Shown piece by piece: positions 32,378 through 43,707 of a stretch of 64,000 nucleotides of DNA. How positions within the stretch are numbered: the first letter of the stretch is position 1; every line of letters begins with the position of its first letter. The DNA lies in NCBI RefSeq assembly GCF_001544915.2, contig NZ_FCOE02000039.1, forward strand, positions 1 through 64,000, written 5' to 3'. Source of the stretch: Caballeronia pedi. Its GTDB lineage: Bacteria; Pseudomonadota; Gammaproteobacteria; Burkholderiales; Burkholderiaceae. The translations under genes and the position numbers were made by a program. The notes beneath the pieces were generated by a model. That model was not told the DNA's origin. It was given only the letters and a program-made list of their open reading frames with translations, and did not search any database.

Positions 32378-33022
32378 ATGGGAATCGAACGGGAACTCAA
32401 ACTCGCGCTCGCGCCGTCGCAACACGACGACGTCGCGCGCTTCTTCGACGAGCGCACCGGCGCGGGCAAGCCAATCCAGCTCGCCAACGTCTATTTCGAT
32501 ACGCCGGACTGCGCGCTCGCGAAGGCGAAGTCCGCGCTGCGCCTGCGCCGCACGCCCGAGCAGTGGCTGCAGACTTTCAAGACGCTCGGGAAATCGGTGG
32601 CCGGTCTGAGCAACCGGCAAGAATGGGAATTGCCGGTCGAAGGTGAAAAGCTCGAACTCGACGCGCTGCTCGATGCATGCGACGACGACACCGCACACGA
32701 AGCGCTGGAACGCGCCGCCCCGGATGTCATCGCGCTCTTCAAGACGGATTTCAGGCGCCTCGTGTGGGACATCGAGCGCGAGGGATCGCAGATCGAAGTG
32801 GCGCTGGATCTCGGCGAAATCACCGCCGATGTCGAAGGCGAGACGCGTCGCGCGGAAATCAGCGAACTCGAACTCGAACTGAAATCGGGCGAAGAAAGCG
32901 CGCTCTCGATGCTCGCGGCGGAATTGCGCGGCGCGTTTCCCGAACTCGTACCCGAAGATCTCAGCAAGGCCCAGCGCGGTTATCTCCTGCGCGAACCATC
33001 CGAAAAAAACCGCAACGCGTGA
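32378..33022 (+). CDS. CYTH-domain triphosphatase-like protein
   Basis: A 214-residue protein starting MGIERELKLAL, whose ERELKL is the ExExK signature of CYTH phosphatases. Further conserved charged strands are NVYFDTPDCALAKAKSALRLRR, TFKTLG, RQEWEL, DFRRLVW and LELELKSG. Members hydrolyse inorganic triphosphate (YgiF type) or related compounds using Mg2+. It lacks the C-terminal CHAD domain of YgiF. It lies 5 bp after trpC and so is probably carried on the trp transcript, although no link to tryptophan is known. Confidence 0.82.
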   Translation: MGIERELKLALAPSQHDDVARFFDERTGAGKPIQLANVYFDTPDCALAKAKSALRLRRTPEQWLQTFKTLGKSVAGLSNRQEWELPVEGEKLELDALLDACDDDTAHEALERAAPDVIALFKTDFRRLVWDIEREGSQIEVALDLGEITADVEGETRRAEISELELELKSGEESALSMLAAELRGAFPELVPEDLSKAQRGYLLREPSEKNRNA

Positions 33023-33038
33023 GCATGACTCGACAGGC

Positions 33039-33818
33039 ATGAATCAGCAGCCTTCTCTCTTCGCGGATAACGAACCCGCGGCCGCGTCGGATTTCACGAC
33101 GCTCGAAAGCCAGTTCGACGCACTGCCCGCCGACTGGCGCCGCCATCTGAAGCCGTTCATCGACGGCAAGCACTACGCGGCGCTGTGCGCGTTCGTCGAT
33201 GCCGAACGCGCCGCCGGAAAGACGGTCTATCCCGCCGATGTCTTTCGCGCGTTGCGTCTCACGAGCCCCGGCGACGTGAAAGTCGTGATTCTCGGGCAAG
33301 ACCCGTATCACGGCGAAGACAAGGGCGCGCCGCAAGCGCATGGCCTCGCGTTCTCGGTGCCCGCGCCGGTGCGGCCGCCGCCGTCGTTGCGCAACATCTT
33401 CAAGGAAATCCACGCGAGCCTCGGTTTTCCGGCGCCCGCGCACGGCTGCCTCGATTCGTGGGCAAAGCAAGGCGTGTTGCTGCTCAATACGTCGCTGACC
33501 GTCGAGCGCGACAAGGCCGGCAGCCACGCGAAGCGCGGCTGGGAGCAATGCACGGACACGCTGATCCACGAATTGGCGCAGCGTCACGACAGCCTGGTGT
33601 TCATGCTGTGGGGCGCGCATGCGCAGGCGAAGCGCGGTTTGATCGAAGGCACGGGGAAATCGCATTGCGTGCTGGATGCCGTGCATCCGTCGCCGTTGTC
33701 GGCGTATCGCGGATTTTTCGGCTGCGGACATTTCGCGCTCGCCAACGAATATCTGACGAAGCACGGTCGCGAGCCGATCGACTGGCGCTTGCCCGCCGAA
33801 CCGGAATTGCTCGCCTGA
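33039..33818 (+). CDS. ung: Uracil-DNA glycosylase
   Basis: A 259-residue family 1 uracil-DNA glycosylase that removes uracil from DNA. The water-activating motif GQDPYHGEDKGAPQAHGLAFSV holds Asp88. LLLNTSLTVE and the DNA-intercalation motif HPSPLSAYRGFFGC are present. An N-terminal tail of about 25 residues with MNQQPSLF resembles a clamp-binding motif. It ends before a strong bidirectional terminator. Confidence 0.95.
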   Translation: MNQQPSLFADNEPAAASDFTTLESQFDALPADWRRHLKPFIDGKHYAALCAFVDAERAAGKTVYPADVFRALRLTSPGDVKVVILGQDPYHGEDKGAPQAHGLAFSVPAPVRPPPSLRNIFKEIHASLGFPAPAHGCLDSWAKQGVLLLNTSLTVERDKAGSHAKRGWEQCTDTLIHELAQRHDSLVFMLWGAHAQAKRGLIEGTGKSHCVLDAVHPSPLSAYRGFFGCGHFALANEYLTKHGREPIDWRLPAEPELLA

Positions 33819-33822
33819 AAGC

Positions 33823-33860
33823 AAAAAACCCCGCTGAATCGACTCCAGCGGGGTTTTTTT
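33823..33860. terminator. Bidirectional terminator between ung and azoR
   Basis: CCCCGCTG / CAGCGGGG stem with a run of six A before and seven T after, usable on both strands between convergent genes. Confidence 0.9.
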
Positions 33861-33873
33861 CTGATGCAGAGCC

Positions 33874-34470
33874 TTACAGCGCCGCGATGGCCTCACGCGC
33901 CGAAGCCAGCGCCGCGCCAGCCGCGTCCGGGCCCATGTTCAGGCCTTCGGCGTAGATGAAGCTCACGTCGGTCATGCCGAGGAAGGCGAGGAACGTCTTC
34001 AGGAACGGCGTCTGCGAATCGTGCGGCGTGCCCGCGTATTTGCCGCCGCGCGCCGAGACCACGTACACCTTCTTGCCCTTCACGAGGCCTTCCGGACCGT
34101 TCGCGGTATAGCTGAACGTGATGCCGGCACGCGCGATCCAGTCGAAGTACGTCTTCAGTTGCGACGAGATGCCGAAGTTGTACAGCGGCGCCGCGATCAC
34201 GACGATATCCGCCGCTTGCAGTTCGTTGATCAGCGCTTCGCTTTTCGCGTTGATCGCAACCTGTTCCGCGCTGCGCTGATCGGCGGGCGTGAAGAACGCG
34301 CCGAGCGTGGCGTCGTCGAGGTGCGGCAGGCTGTCGCCGAGCAGATTGCGCACGACCACCTTCGCGCCTGCGTTGGCTTGTTGCAGTTTTGCGGTCAGTT
34401 CATCGGCGAGCAGCGTCGATTGAGCACCTTGCGAACGGGCGGCGGAGTTGATTTGCAGAATCGTCGTCAT
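33874..34470 (-). CDS. azoR: FMN-dependent NADH-azoreductase
   Basis: A 198-residue flavodoxin-like quinone/azo reductase. It has INSAARSQGAQST (phosphate loop for FMN), AAPLYNFGISSQLKTYFDWIARAG and VVSARGGKYAG near the flavin. AzoR-type enzymes reduce quinones and azo dyes with NAD(P)H and protect against electrophile stress. It stands alone, convergent to ung. Confidence 0.9.
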   Translation of the reverse strand: MTTILQINSAARSQGAQSTLLADELTAKLQQANAGAKVVVRNLLGDSLPHLDDATLGAFFTPADQRSAEQVAINAKSEALINELQAADIVVIAAPLYNFGISSQLKTYFDWIARAGITFSYTANGPEGLVKGKKVYVVSARGGKYAGTPHDSQTPFLKTFLAFLGMTDVSFIYAEGLNMGPDAAGAALASAREAIAAL

Positions 34471-34613
34471 GATGGCTTCCTATCTCTATGAGGTTTCGGG
34501 CGCCCTCGGCGTCCGGCTTAGGAAGCATTCTTCGTGTTTCGGCGTCCGGGAAAAAGCCGTGCGGTCATGACGGATCGTTGCATCAGTGGAACAATCCGCC
34601 ACGCTTTGCGGAA

Positions 34614-36434
34614 TCAGCCTCTCAGCCAGCGCTCGCGCCATTGTTTCGACGGGCCGCGTCCGTCGATGGCCGTCAGCACGTAGCGCGCGACTTCCGGCCC
34701 GTCGAGCTTCAGGTCGGTGCGGCGCAGTTCCTCGCGGCGGAACGCGTGCACTTCCACCTTCGCGCCCGGCAGATAGCGCGACAGTAGCGCGTCGAGATTC
34801 GATCCGGTGACGCGCAGCCCGTCGATCGCGACGAGCACGTCACCCGCCGACAAGCCCGCCTTCTGCGCCGCGCTGCCTTCGTGAACGACGGCGAGCGTGC
34901 AATCCGCGCCACCGCGCACGCGCACGCCGAGCGACGGCTTGACCGACGCCCCGTTGCCCGGCAAATCGGGCGCGAGCGCGATGCCGAACGGCTCGAACAG
35001 CGCATCGAGCGGCAGATCGCGCGTGCCGCGCACGCCGTCGCGGAACAGCGAGCGCAGGTCCGCGCCGGTCGCTTCGGCGAAGAGCGCCTCGACGTCCGCC
35101 TCCGGAATGCCGCGCGGCTTGCCGTTGTAGAACTCGCGGCCGTAGCGCTGCCACAGCAGGCGCATCACGTCGTCGAGCGATTTGCGGTTGCCGGTTTGCG
35201 CGCGAATCGACAGATCGAATGCAAGCGCGACGAGCGAGCCCTTCTGGTAATAGCTGACGATCGCGTTCGGCGCGTTTTCGTCGGCGCGGTAGTACTTCAC
35301 CCACGCATCGTACGAGCTTTGCGCGACGGATTGCTTCAGACGCCCGCTGCCACGCAGCACGCCGCCGATCGTCTTGCCGAGCAGGTTGAAGTAATCGCCC
35401 GCCGAAATCAGTCCGCTGCGCACGAGCATCAGGTCGTCGTAATAGGACGTGAAGCCTTCGAAGAGCCACAGCAGCGTCGTGTAATTTTCCTGCGACAGAT
35501 CGTACGGCGCGAACGCCGCCGGTTTGATGCGCTTCACGTTCCACGTATGAAAGTATTCGTGGCTGCACAGCCCGAGATAGGTGCGATAACCCTCGGTCAC
35601 TTCCGGGCGGCCCTGCACCGGCAGATCCGTGCGATTGCAGATCAGCGCTGTCGACGCGCGATGCTCGAGCCCGCCGTAACCATCGCCGACGGCGACGGTC
35701 ATGAACACGTAGCGCTCCATCGGCGCCTTCTTCGTGCGCGGCTCGAACAGCGCGATCTGCGCTTCGCACACGCGCTTCAGATCGGCCGCGAGCCGGTTCA
35801 TGTCGAGATTGACGACGCGTCCCGAGATCACGATGTCGTGCTTCACGCCGTGCGCGTTGAAACTGCCGAGCGCGAATTCGCCGAGCGCGACGGGATGATC
35901 GACGAGTTCGTCGTAATTCGCCGCTTCGTACGTGCCGAAGCCGTAGCGCTTCGTGCCGCGCGCTTCGGCGAGCGCCGTCGCGACGCGCCAGTTTCGATAC
36001 GCGCCGCCCTGCGGCGGCTGGATATCGACGATGCACGGCGCGCCCGACTGCCCTTCCACGGCGAGGAACGTGCTCGTGCCGTTGAAGAAACCGACGGCGT
36101 CGTCCAGATGCGCGGCGCGCACCGACATGTCCCACGCGTAGACTTCGTAGCGCAGCGTGATCGGACCGTCGACCGGCGCGGCCTGCCACGCGTGCTTGTC
36201 GGTCTTTTCGATGGCGACCTTGCGGCCCGCCGCGTTGAACGCCTGCAGCGTGACGATGTTGCGCGCGAATTCCCGGATCATGTAGCTGCCCGGAATCCAG
36301 ACCGGCAGCATGAAGCGCTGGCCGGCCGGATCGGGCTCGGCGACGGTCAGCGTCACTTCGAAGAGATGCGCGGCGGGATTCTTCGGAACGATGCCATAGC
36401 GGACCGGCTGCACCGTTTGCATGAGCGTAGTCAT
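34614..36434 (-). CDS. M61-family glycyl aminopeptidase with PDZ domain
   Basis: A 606-residue M61 metallopeptidase. The N-terminal beta domain includes FMLPVWIPGSYMIREFARNI. The zinc site is CSHEYFHTWNVKRIKP (HEXXH), and TLLWLFEGFTSYYDDLML provides the downstream Glu. A C-terminal PDZ domain (LAVVHEGSAAQKAGLSAGDVLVAIDG) follows. M61 enzymes cleave N-terminal Gly/Ala from peptides. The ATG at 36434 is supported by AAGGA upstream; the frame is open 30 codons earlier. No signal peptide is seen from this start. Confidence 0.88.
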   Translation of the reverse strand: MTTLMQTVQPVRYGIVPKNPAAHLFEVTLTVAEPDPAGQRFMLPVWIPGSYMIREFARNIVTLQAFNAAGRKVAIEKTDKHAWQAAPVDGPITLRYEVYAWDMSVRAAHLDDAVGFFNGTSTFLAVEGQSGAPCIVDIQPPQGGAYRNWRVATALAEARGTKRYGFGTYEAANYDELVDHPVALGEFALGSFNAHGVKHDIVISGRVVNLDMNRLAADLKRVCEAQIALFEPRTKKAPMERYVFMTVAVGDGYGGLEHRASTALICNRTDLPVQGRPEVTEGYRTYLGLCSHEYFHTWNVKRIKPAAFAPYDLSQENYTTLLWLFEGFTSYYDDLMLVRSGLISAGDYFNLLGKTIGGVLRGSGRLKQSVAQSSYDAWVKYYRADENAPNAIVSYYQKGSLVALAFDLSIRAQTGNRKSLDDVMRLLWQRYGREFYNGKPRGIPEADVEALFAEATGADLRSLFRDGVRGTRDLPLDALFEPFGIALAPDLPGNGASVKPSLGVRVRGGADCTLAVVHEGSAAQKAGLSAGDVLVAIDGLRVTGSNLDALLSRYLPGAKVEVHAFRREELRRTDLKLDGPEVARYVLTAIDGRGPSKQWRERWLRG

Positions 36435-36530
36435 CTCGATGTCCTTGTTCTTGTTCTGGGCGCTTGATTGCGAACGAGCGCGCCCGACGCCTTGCTTCAT
36501 TACGCTGCGCTTTCGCAAAAGCAAGGCCGT

Positions 36531-36560
36531 AAAAACACAGGAGGCGCATGACGCGCCTCC
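36531..36560 (-). terminator. Terminator after dsbC
   Basis: On the minus strand GGAGGCGC and GCGCCTCC enclose a 5-nt loop, followed shortly by TTTTT. It separates dsbC from the peptidase gene. Confidence 0.75.
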
Positions 36561-36581
36561 CCTCCTCGTTTCGCGCCGCGC

Positions 36582-37313
36582 TCAGCGCACGGCCGACAGT
36601 TCCTTTTCGAGCCGGTCGGCGGGCACGGCGCCCGGCAGACGGCGGCCATCGGTGAGGAACACGGTCGGCGTGCCGGTGACGTTCATCGAGCGGCCGAGTT
36701 TCAGGTTCTTGTCGATCGCGGTCGTGTCGCAATTGGCCGCAGTGGTCGGCGCCTTGTGATCGAGCATCCAGCCTTCCCACGTCGTGCCGCGATCCTTCGA
36801 GCACCAGATCGACTTCGACTTGGCCGTCGAATCCGGCGACAGCACCGGATACAGGAAGGTATAGACCGTCACGTTGTCGATCGACTTCAGCGTCGATTCG
36901 AGCTGCTTGCAGTACGGACAGTTCGGATCGGAGAACACCGCGATCTTGCGGCTGCCGTTGCCCTTCACGACCTTCACCGCGTTTTCGAACGGCAGCTTCG
37001 CGAACTCGATCTTGTTGGTGTCCGCGAGCCGCGCCTCGGTGAGATTCTTGCTGTTGCGCGTATCGACGAGATCGCCGATCAGGACGTAGTTTCCGGTCGC
37101 ATCGCTATAGACGATCTGCGAGCCGAGATTGACTTCGTAGAGACCCGGCACGGGCGTCTTTTCGATGCTCTTGATGGTGGCGTCGCCCATGCGCGATTCG
37201 AGCGCGGACTTGATCTTGTCGGTGGTCTGATCGGCCTGTGCCGAGCAGCCGATGCCGAGCGTCGCGGCGAGCGCCGCAACCGTGGCGAGAGCAAAGCGGA
37301 AGGTGGTTTTCAT
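36582..37313 (-). CDS. dsbC: Thiol:disulfide interchange protein DsbC
   Basis: A 243-residue periplasmic disulfide isomerase. A signal peptide (MKTTFRFALATVAALAATLG ... AQA-DQ) precedes the dimerisation domain (about 28-85). The thioredoxin fold follows, with FSDPNCPYCKQLE, active Cys132-Pro-Tyr-Cys135. TGTPTVFLTDGRRLPG near the end includes the cis-proline. It lies 48 bp downstream of the UbiH-family gene in the same direction. Confidence 0.92.
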   Translation of the reverse strand: MKTTFRFALATVAALAATLGIGCSAQADQTTDKIKSALESRMGDATIKSIEKTPVPGLYEVNLGSQIVYSDATGNYVLIGDLVDTRNSKNLTEARLADTNKIEFAKLPFENAVKVVKGNGSRKIAVFSDPNCPYCKQLESTLKSIDNVTVYTFLYPVLSPDSTAKSKSIWCSKDRGTTWEGWMLDHKAPTTAANCDTTAIDKNLKLGRSMNVTGTPTVFLTDGRRLPGAVPADRLEKELSAVR

Positions 37314-37361
37314 GCGGGTTCCTGTGAGTCGCGCGGCTTCGCCCGCGAAAGTGGGTTTGAT

Positions 37362-38534
37362 TCAACCGAGCGCCGCCGACACCAGCCAGCGCTTGACGAG
37401 CGGCTGCGCGCCGACGAACGCCATGCCGGTGTTGCGGACCGCGCGCGCGAGCGTGCCCGGCACGGCAAAGAGACGCTGCAGGCCGTCGGTTGCGAACATG
37501 AGCTTCTGGATGTCTTCGCGGCGCGCGCGTTCATAGCGGCGCAGCAGGATCGGATCGCCGAGATCACGGAACGACTCCTTGTTCGCGATGACATCCGCCA
37601 GCGCGGCTACGTCGCGCAGGCCGAGGTTCATGCCCTGCCCGGCGAGCGGGTGAATCAGATGCGCGGCGTCGCCGACCAGCGCGACGCGCGGCGCGATCAG
37701 CTTGTCGACGGTTTGCAGCCCGAGCGGGAAGCCTTGCGCGGGCGTGACGCAGTCGAGCGCGCCGAGCATGTTCTGCGTCGCCTGTTCGACTTGCGCCGAG
37801 AGTTGCGCGGGTTCGAGCGCGAGCAGTTCGTCGGCGTGCTCCGTGCGCGCGGACCAGACGAGCGACACGTGATCGCCCGGCAAAGGCAGCAGCGCGATGA
37901 TTTCGCTATCGCGGAACCATTGATACGCGGTCTCGCCGTGCGGCCGCTCGGCCTTGAAATTGGCGACGACGCCGGTTTGCCGGTAATCGCGCCGATTCAT
38001 CTTTGCGCCCATTTGCGCGCGCACCCAGGAATGCGCGCCATCGGCGCCGACGATCAGATCCGTTTCCAGCATTTCGCCGCTCGCGAGCGCGACGTGCGCC
38101 GCGTCGGCTTCGACCGTCATGCCTTGCGCGCGCGATTCGAACCACGACAGGCTCGGCTGAAAGCGCAGCGCGGCATCGAGCGATTGTTCGATGAGCGACG
38201 ATTCCACGATCCACGCGAGCTGCGGCACCGACGCCTGAAAGGCCGAAAAGTGCAGTTCCGCGTGGGCATCGCCGAATACGCGCATGTCGAAGACGGGACC
38301 GAGACGCGAGCGATCTACCGCCTGCCAGACGCGCAGGCGTTCGAGCAACGTCTGCGAACTCGACGACAGCGCGTAGATGCGCGAATCGAACGCGGCGCCC
38401 GGCGGCAGCCCGGTTGCGCGCGCCGCGATGAGCGCGGTGCGCAGCCCGGATTGCGCGAGCGCGAGCGCGGCCGTCTTGCCGACGAGCCCGCCGCCGACCA
38501 CGACCGCGTGAAATTTGAGGGGATGCGGAGTCAT
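37362..38534 (-). CDS. UbiH/UbiF/VisC-family FAD-dependent hydroxylase
   Basis: A 390-residue flavin monooxygenase. An N-terminal dinucleotide fold (VVVGGGLVGKTAALALAQSG) is followed by a DG motif (TDLIVGADGAHSWVR) and the FAD-binding ALVGDAAHLIHPLAGQGMNLGLRDV. Family members hydroxylate the ubiquinone ring at different positions. Sequence alone does not tell which step this one performs, so no symbol is given. It is followed by dsbC and divergent from ychF. Confidence 0.85.
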   Translation of the reverse strand: MTPHPLKFHAVVVGGGLVGKTAALALAQSGLRTALIAARATGLPPGAAFDSRIYALSSSSQTLLERLRVWQAVDRSRLGPVFDMRVFGDAHAELHFSAFQASVPQLAWIVESSLIEQSLDAALRFQPSLSWFESRAQGMTVEADAAHVALASGEMLETDLIVGADGAHSWVRAQMGAKMNRRDYRQTGVVANFKAERPHGETAYQWFRDSEIIALLPLPGDHVSLVWSARTEHADELLALEPAQLSAQVEQATQNMLGALDCVTPAQGFPLGLQTVDKLIAPRVALVGDAAHLIHPLAGQGMNLGLRDVAALADVIANKESFRDLGDPILLRRYERARREDIQKLMFATDGLQRLFAVPGTLARAVRNTGMAFVGAQPLVKRWLVSAALG

Positions 38535-38734
38535 GCGGGCATTATAGCCGTGGGGTACGAACGGGTTTGCCGGCAGGCGGAGCCGCTTGCGCGCGCCAGC
38601 GCGGCGTTACAATATCGGTTTGCCCGGCCGCCAGACGCGGCCGCAGCGTGGCGGGCGGTTCTCGCCCGCTCATTGCGCACCATTTTTGACGAAACCTGCG
38701 CGGCCCGCGCCGTCTCACCAGTTCGAAGGATCCC

Positions 38735-39829
38735 ATGAGCCTCCAATGCGGCATCGTCGGCTTGCCCAACGTCGGCAAGTCCACACTTTTCAATGCTTTG
38801 ACCAAGGCGGGCATTGCCGCCGAGAACTATCCGTTTTGCACGATCGAGCCGAATGTCGGCGTGGTCGAAGTGCCGGACGCGCGTCTGAACGCGCTCGCCG
38901 AGATCGTGAAGCCCGAGCGCATCCTGCCGGCCGTGGTCGAGTTCGTCGATATCGCGGGTCTCGTCGCGGGCGCGTCGAAGGGTGAAGGGCTCGGCAACCA
39001 GTTCCTCGCGAACATCCGCGAAACGGACGCGATCACGCACGTCGTGCGCTGCTTCGAGGACGAGAACGTGATTCACGTCGCGGGCAAGATCGACCCGATT
39101 GCGGATATCGAAGTCATCAACACCGAACTCGCGCTCGCCGATCTGGCGACGGTCGAAAAGGCATTCACGCGTTATTCGAAGGCGGCGAAGTCGGGCAACG
39201 ACAAGGAAGCTGCGAAGCTCGTCGCCGTGCTCGACAAGGTGCGCGCGCAACTGGATCAGGCGAAGCCGGTGCGCGGTCTGTCGCTGACCGACGAAGAACA
39301 GTTGACCATCAAGCCGTTGTGCCTGATCACGTCGAAGCCGACGATGTACGTCGCGAACGTGAAGGACGACGGCTTCGAGAACAACCCGTATCTCGACGCG
39401 GTGCGCAAGCACGCGGAAGCGGAGAACGCGCCGGTGGTCGCCGTGTGCGCGGCGATCGAAGCGGAAATCGCCGACCTCGACGATGCCGACAAGCAAGACT
39501 TCCTGGCCGATATGGGCATGAACGAGCCGGGTTTGAACCGCGTGATTCGCGCGGGTTTCAAGCTGCTCGGTTTGCATACCTATTTCACGGCGGGCGTGAA
39601 GGAAGTGCGCGCGTGGACGATTCATATCGGCGATACGGCACCGCAGGCCGCGGGCGCGATTCATACGGACTTCGAGCGTGGCTTCATTCGCGCGCAGACG
39701 ATTTCGTTCGATGACTACATCGCGTACAAGGGCGAGCAAGGCGCTAAAGAGGCCGGGAAGATGCGGGCGGAAGGGAAGGAATACGTCGTGCACGACGGGG
39801 ATGTGATGAACTTTTTGTTCAACGTCTAA
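38735..39829 (+). CDS. ychF: YchF/Ola1 ATPase
   Basis: A 364-residue Obg-family P-loop protein. It has the G1 motif GLPNVGKSTLFNALTKAG (8-25), DIAGLVAGASKGEGLGNQFL, and a C-terminal TGS-like region (YFTAGVKEVRAWTIHIGDTAPQAAGAIHTDFERGFIRA). The usual NKxD specificity motif is altered (NVKDD), as in YchF, which prefers ATP. It binds ribosomes and takes part in oxidative-stress control. A terminator follows. Confidence 0.95.
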   Translation: MSLQCGIVGLPNVGKSTLFNALTKAGIAAENYPFCTIEPNVGVVEVPDARLNALAEIVKPERILPAVVEFVDIAGLVAGASKGEGLGNQFLANIRETDAITHVVRCFEDENVIHVAGKIDPIADIEVINTELALADLATVEKAFTRYSKAAKSGNDKEAAKLVAVLDKVRAQLDQAKPVRGLSLTDEEQLTIKPLCLITSKPTMYVANVKDDGFENNPYLDAVRKHAEAENAPVVAVCAAIEAEIADLDDADKQDFLADMGMNEPGLNRVIRAGFKLLGLHTYFTAGVKEVRAWTIHIGDTAPQAAGAIHTDFERGFIRAQTISFDDYIAYKGEQGAKEAGKMRAEGKEYVVHDGDVMNFLFNV

Positions 39830-39862
39830 GCGTCAAGAACTGTCGACACTGCTTGCCTCGCG

Positions 39863-39898
39863 AAGCGGAGTACCCGATAAAAGGGACTCCGCTTTTTT
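39863..39898 (+). terminator. Terminator after ychF
   Basis: AAGCGGAGT / ACTCCGCTT stem with a 14-nt loop followed by TTTTCTTTT. Confidence 0.82.
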
Positions 39899-40100
39899 CT
39901 TTTGCAGTGCAAGGCGGCGCAGCGATGCGCGCTTCGGCGTCGCGAGCTGGCAGTGACGGATCCCCCCGCGAAGTACAATGCCACATAACCTCACCCGCGC
40001 CGCCTGACGCGGCCCCGGAAACGCGCGCCAGACCGCGCGTGCGACATCATCGGACGCACGGCGTTCGCACCCTTCATCACACCATCACAGAACACTCGAC

Positions 40101-41768
<1,668 letters not shown>

Positions 41769-41835
41769 GCGCGGCCAAACGTCTGATGATATACAGCGCG
41801 TGTCTATGCGGGCACGCGCACCGACTTCAGGCATT

Positions 41836-41875
41836 AAAGTGGCGACTGTGTAGGACGCAGTCGCCACTTTTTTTT
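41836..41875 (+). terminator. Terminator after ettA
   Basis: A perfect 13-bp stem AAAGTGGCGACTG / CAGTCGCCACTTT with a 9-nt loop and a run of T. Confidence 0.92.
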
Positions 41876-41918
41876 CGAGCGGCGCTTTTTCAATGGCCGA
41901 CACCGGAGACACACGCAG

Positions 41919-43046
41919 ATGGCGGGATCGAGCGCGAGGCGGGGGGCGCTTTGGGCAATCGGCATCGTCGTGGCGCTCGTCGTCGTGGCTGTCGGCGGCT
42001 GGCTGTTCGTCGTGCATCAGATGAAAGAGCGCATCATCGAGACGCTCGGCCCGAACGGTTCGGTCGAAGAAATCGATGTCGGTTTTGGTCACGTGACGCT
42101 CTCGCGCGTGCGCCTGCGCGGCCCGAAAGACTGGCCCGCCAGCGACGCGATGCGCGCCGAGCGCATCGTGCTCGATGTCGACATGCGCTCGCTCGTCTCC
42201 CGCCCCATTCATCTGCGCAGCGTGAGCGTCGACAATTACTATCTGTCGATCGTCCGCTCCGCCGACGGCCGCGTGCGCATCCTGCCGGGACTCAAGGAAA
42301 CCGCACGCGAAGCCGATGCAACACCCGACAGCAAGGCGCGCCAGGAGCACGCGCAGGAAGAAAAGCTGATCGATCGCGTGTCGTTCGAACGCGGCTCGAT
42401 GGAGTTCTTCGACGGCTCCGTGCAGGAGCCGCCTTATCGCGTGCTGATCGGCGATGCGCGCGCGACCGTCGATCACATTCATCTGCCCGCCCTGACCGAG
42501 CGCACCGATCTCTCGATGACCGGCTCGATCAAAGGTCCGTCGCACACGGGCAACGTGACGTGGGGCGGCTGGATGATCATCGCAAACAAGGATTCGCAGA
42601 CGCGCGTGACGCTGCGCAACGTCGACGTCGCGACGCTCGATCCGTATCTGCTCAAGAAAGCAGGCGCGAAGGCGGCGGTGACGGGCGGCACCATCGACCT
42701 GACGATCGATGCGGCCGTGAAGGATTACCGCATCCACGCGCCCGGCACGCTCACGCTGAATCACCTTCAGATCAGCGATACCGGCAATGCGCTCGACACC
42801 TTTCTCTCGATTCCGACGAAGGCCGCGATCGCCGCGCTGAAGGACCGCAAGCAGCAGATCAAGCTCGATTTCGTGCTCGAAGGCGATCTGCGCGATCCGA
42901 AGTTTTCGCTGAGCGAGAGTCTGTCGAAGAAACTCGCGGCGGGCTTCGCGAAGGCGCTCGGCGTCAGCGCTGAAGGCGTCGCGCGAGGCGCGGGCGATAC
43001 GGTGCGGGGAATCGGCAACGCGCTGAAGAACCTGCTGGGGCAGTAG
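41919..43046 (+). CDS. DUF748/AsmA-like membrane-anchored protein
   Basis: A 375-residue protein with an N-terminal membrane anchor (ALWAIGIVVALVVVAVGGWLFVV, about 10-32). A periplasmic beta-rich region follows (LSRVRLRGPKDWP; HLRSVSVDNYYLSIVRSADGRVRIL; GSMEFFDGSVQEPPYRVLIGD). This is the DUF748/AsmA style found in envelope lipid-transport bridge proteins. The C-terminus is amphipathic (GVARGAGDTVRGIGNALKNLL). It stands alone, convergent with the HAD gene. The exact role is unknown. Confidence 0.75.
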   Translation: MAGSSARRGALWAIGIVVALVVVAVGGWLFVVHQMKERIIETLGPNGSVEEIDVGFGHVTLSRVRLRGPKDWPASDAMRAERIVLDVDMRSLVSRPIHLRSVSVDNYYLSIVRSADGRVRILPGLKETAREADATPDSKARQEHAQEEKLIDRVSFERGSMEFFDGSVQEPPYRVLIGDARATVDHIHLPALTERTDLSMTGSIKGPSHTGNVTWGGWMIIANKDSQTRVTLRNVDVATLDPYLLKKAGAKAAVTGGTIDLTIDAAVKDYRIHAPGTLTLNHLQISDTGNALDTFLSIPTKAAIAALKDRKQQIKLDFVLEGDLRDPKFSLSESLSKKLAAGFAKALGVSAEGVARGAGDTVRGIGNALKNLLGQ

Positions 43047-43064
43047 CGCGTTGCCTTTGTGCTT

Positions 43065-43688
43065 TCAGATCGGCAGGTCGAGCGCGCGCAGCTTCGCTTC
43101 GGTGTCCGGCGCGCCGGTGTAGTGAACGCCGTGCCAGCCGAGCGCGCTCGCGGCTTGCGCGTTGTGCAGATTGTCGTCGATGAACACGAGTTCGTTCGGC
43201 TGAATGCCCGGCAACTGCTTTTCGATTTCCGCGCGCATCAAGGCGAAGATTCGCGGATCGGGCTTCACCAGTCCGACACGTCCCGAGACGACGATCTCGC
43301 GAAACTTGCGCAGCACGTCGAAGCGCTCCCACGCGTAAGGAAAAGTCTCCGCCGACCAGTTCGTCAGGCCGAAGAGCGGCACGCCCGCTGCCTCCAGCCG
43401 GTCGACCAGCGCGACGCCCTCTTCCAGCGCGCCCGACACCATCTCCGGCCAGCGCGCATAGAACGCGCGGATCAGCGCTTCGTGCCCGGGATGGAGCGCG
43501 ATCAGTTCCGCGGTGCCTTCTTCGATCGTCTGCCCGCCGTCCTGCTGGACGACCCACTCCATCTTGCAGACGTTGTCGAGAAACCAGCGGCGCTCGGTTT
43601 CGTCCGGAATCAGTTGTTCGTAGAGATACTCGCGATTCCAGTCGATCAGCACGCCGCCGAAATCGAACACGACTGCCTTGATGGTCAT
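43065..43688 (-). CDS. HAD-family hydrolase (YihX-like)
   Basis: A 207-residue HAD phosphatase. It has VVFDFGGVLIDWN (nucleophile Asp), GLTNWSAETFPYA, GLVKPDPRIFALM and FIDDNLHNAQAASALGW. This resembles YihX-type sugar-phosphate phosphatases or haloacid dehalogenases; the substrate is not predictable. The start at 43688 yields the normal family length, although the frame is open further upstream into the pepP region. It follows aminopeptidase P at 19 bp and is probably in its operon. Confidence 0.85.
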   Translation of the reverse strand: MTIKAVVFDFGGVLIDWNREYLYEQLIPDETERRWFLDNVCKMEWVVQQDGGQTIEEGTAELIALHPGHEALIRAFYARWPEMVSGALEEGVALVDRLEAAGVPLFGLTNWSAETFPYAWERFDVLRKFREIVVSGRVGLVKPDPRIFALMRAEIEKQLPGIQPNELVFIDDNLHNAQAASALGWHGVHYTGAPDTEAKLRALDLPI

Positions 43689-43707
43689 CTTGCCGCGCTC
43701 CCGCGAG

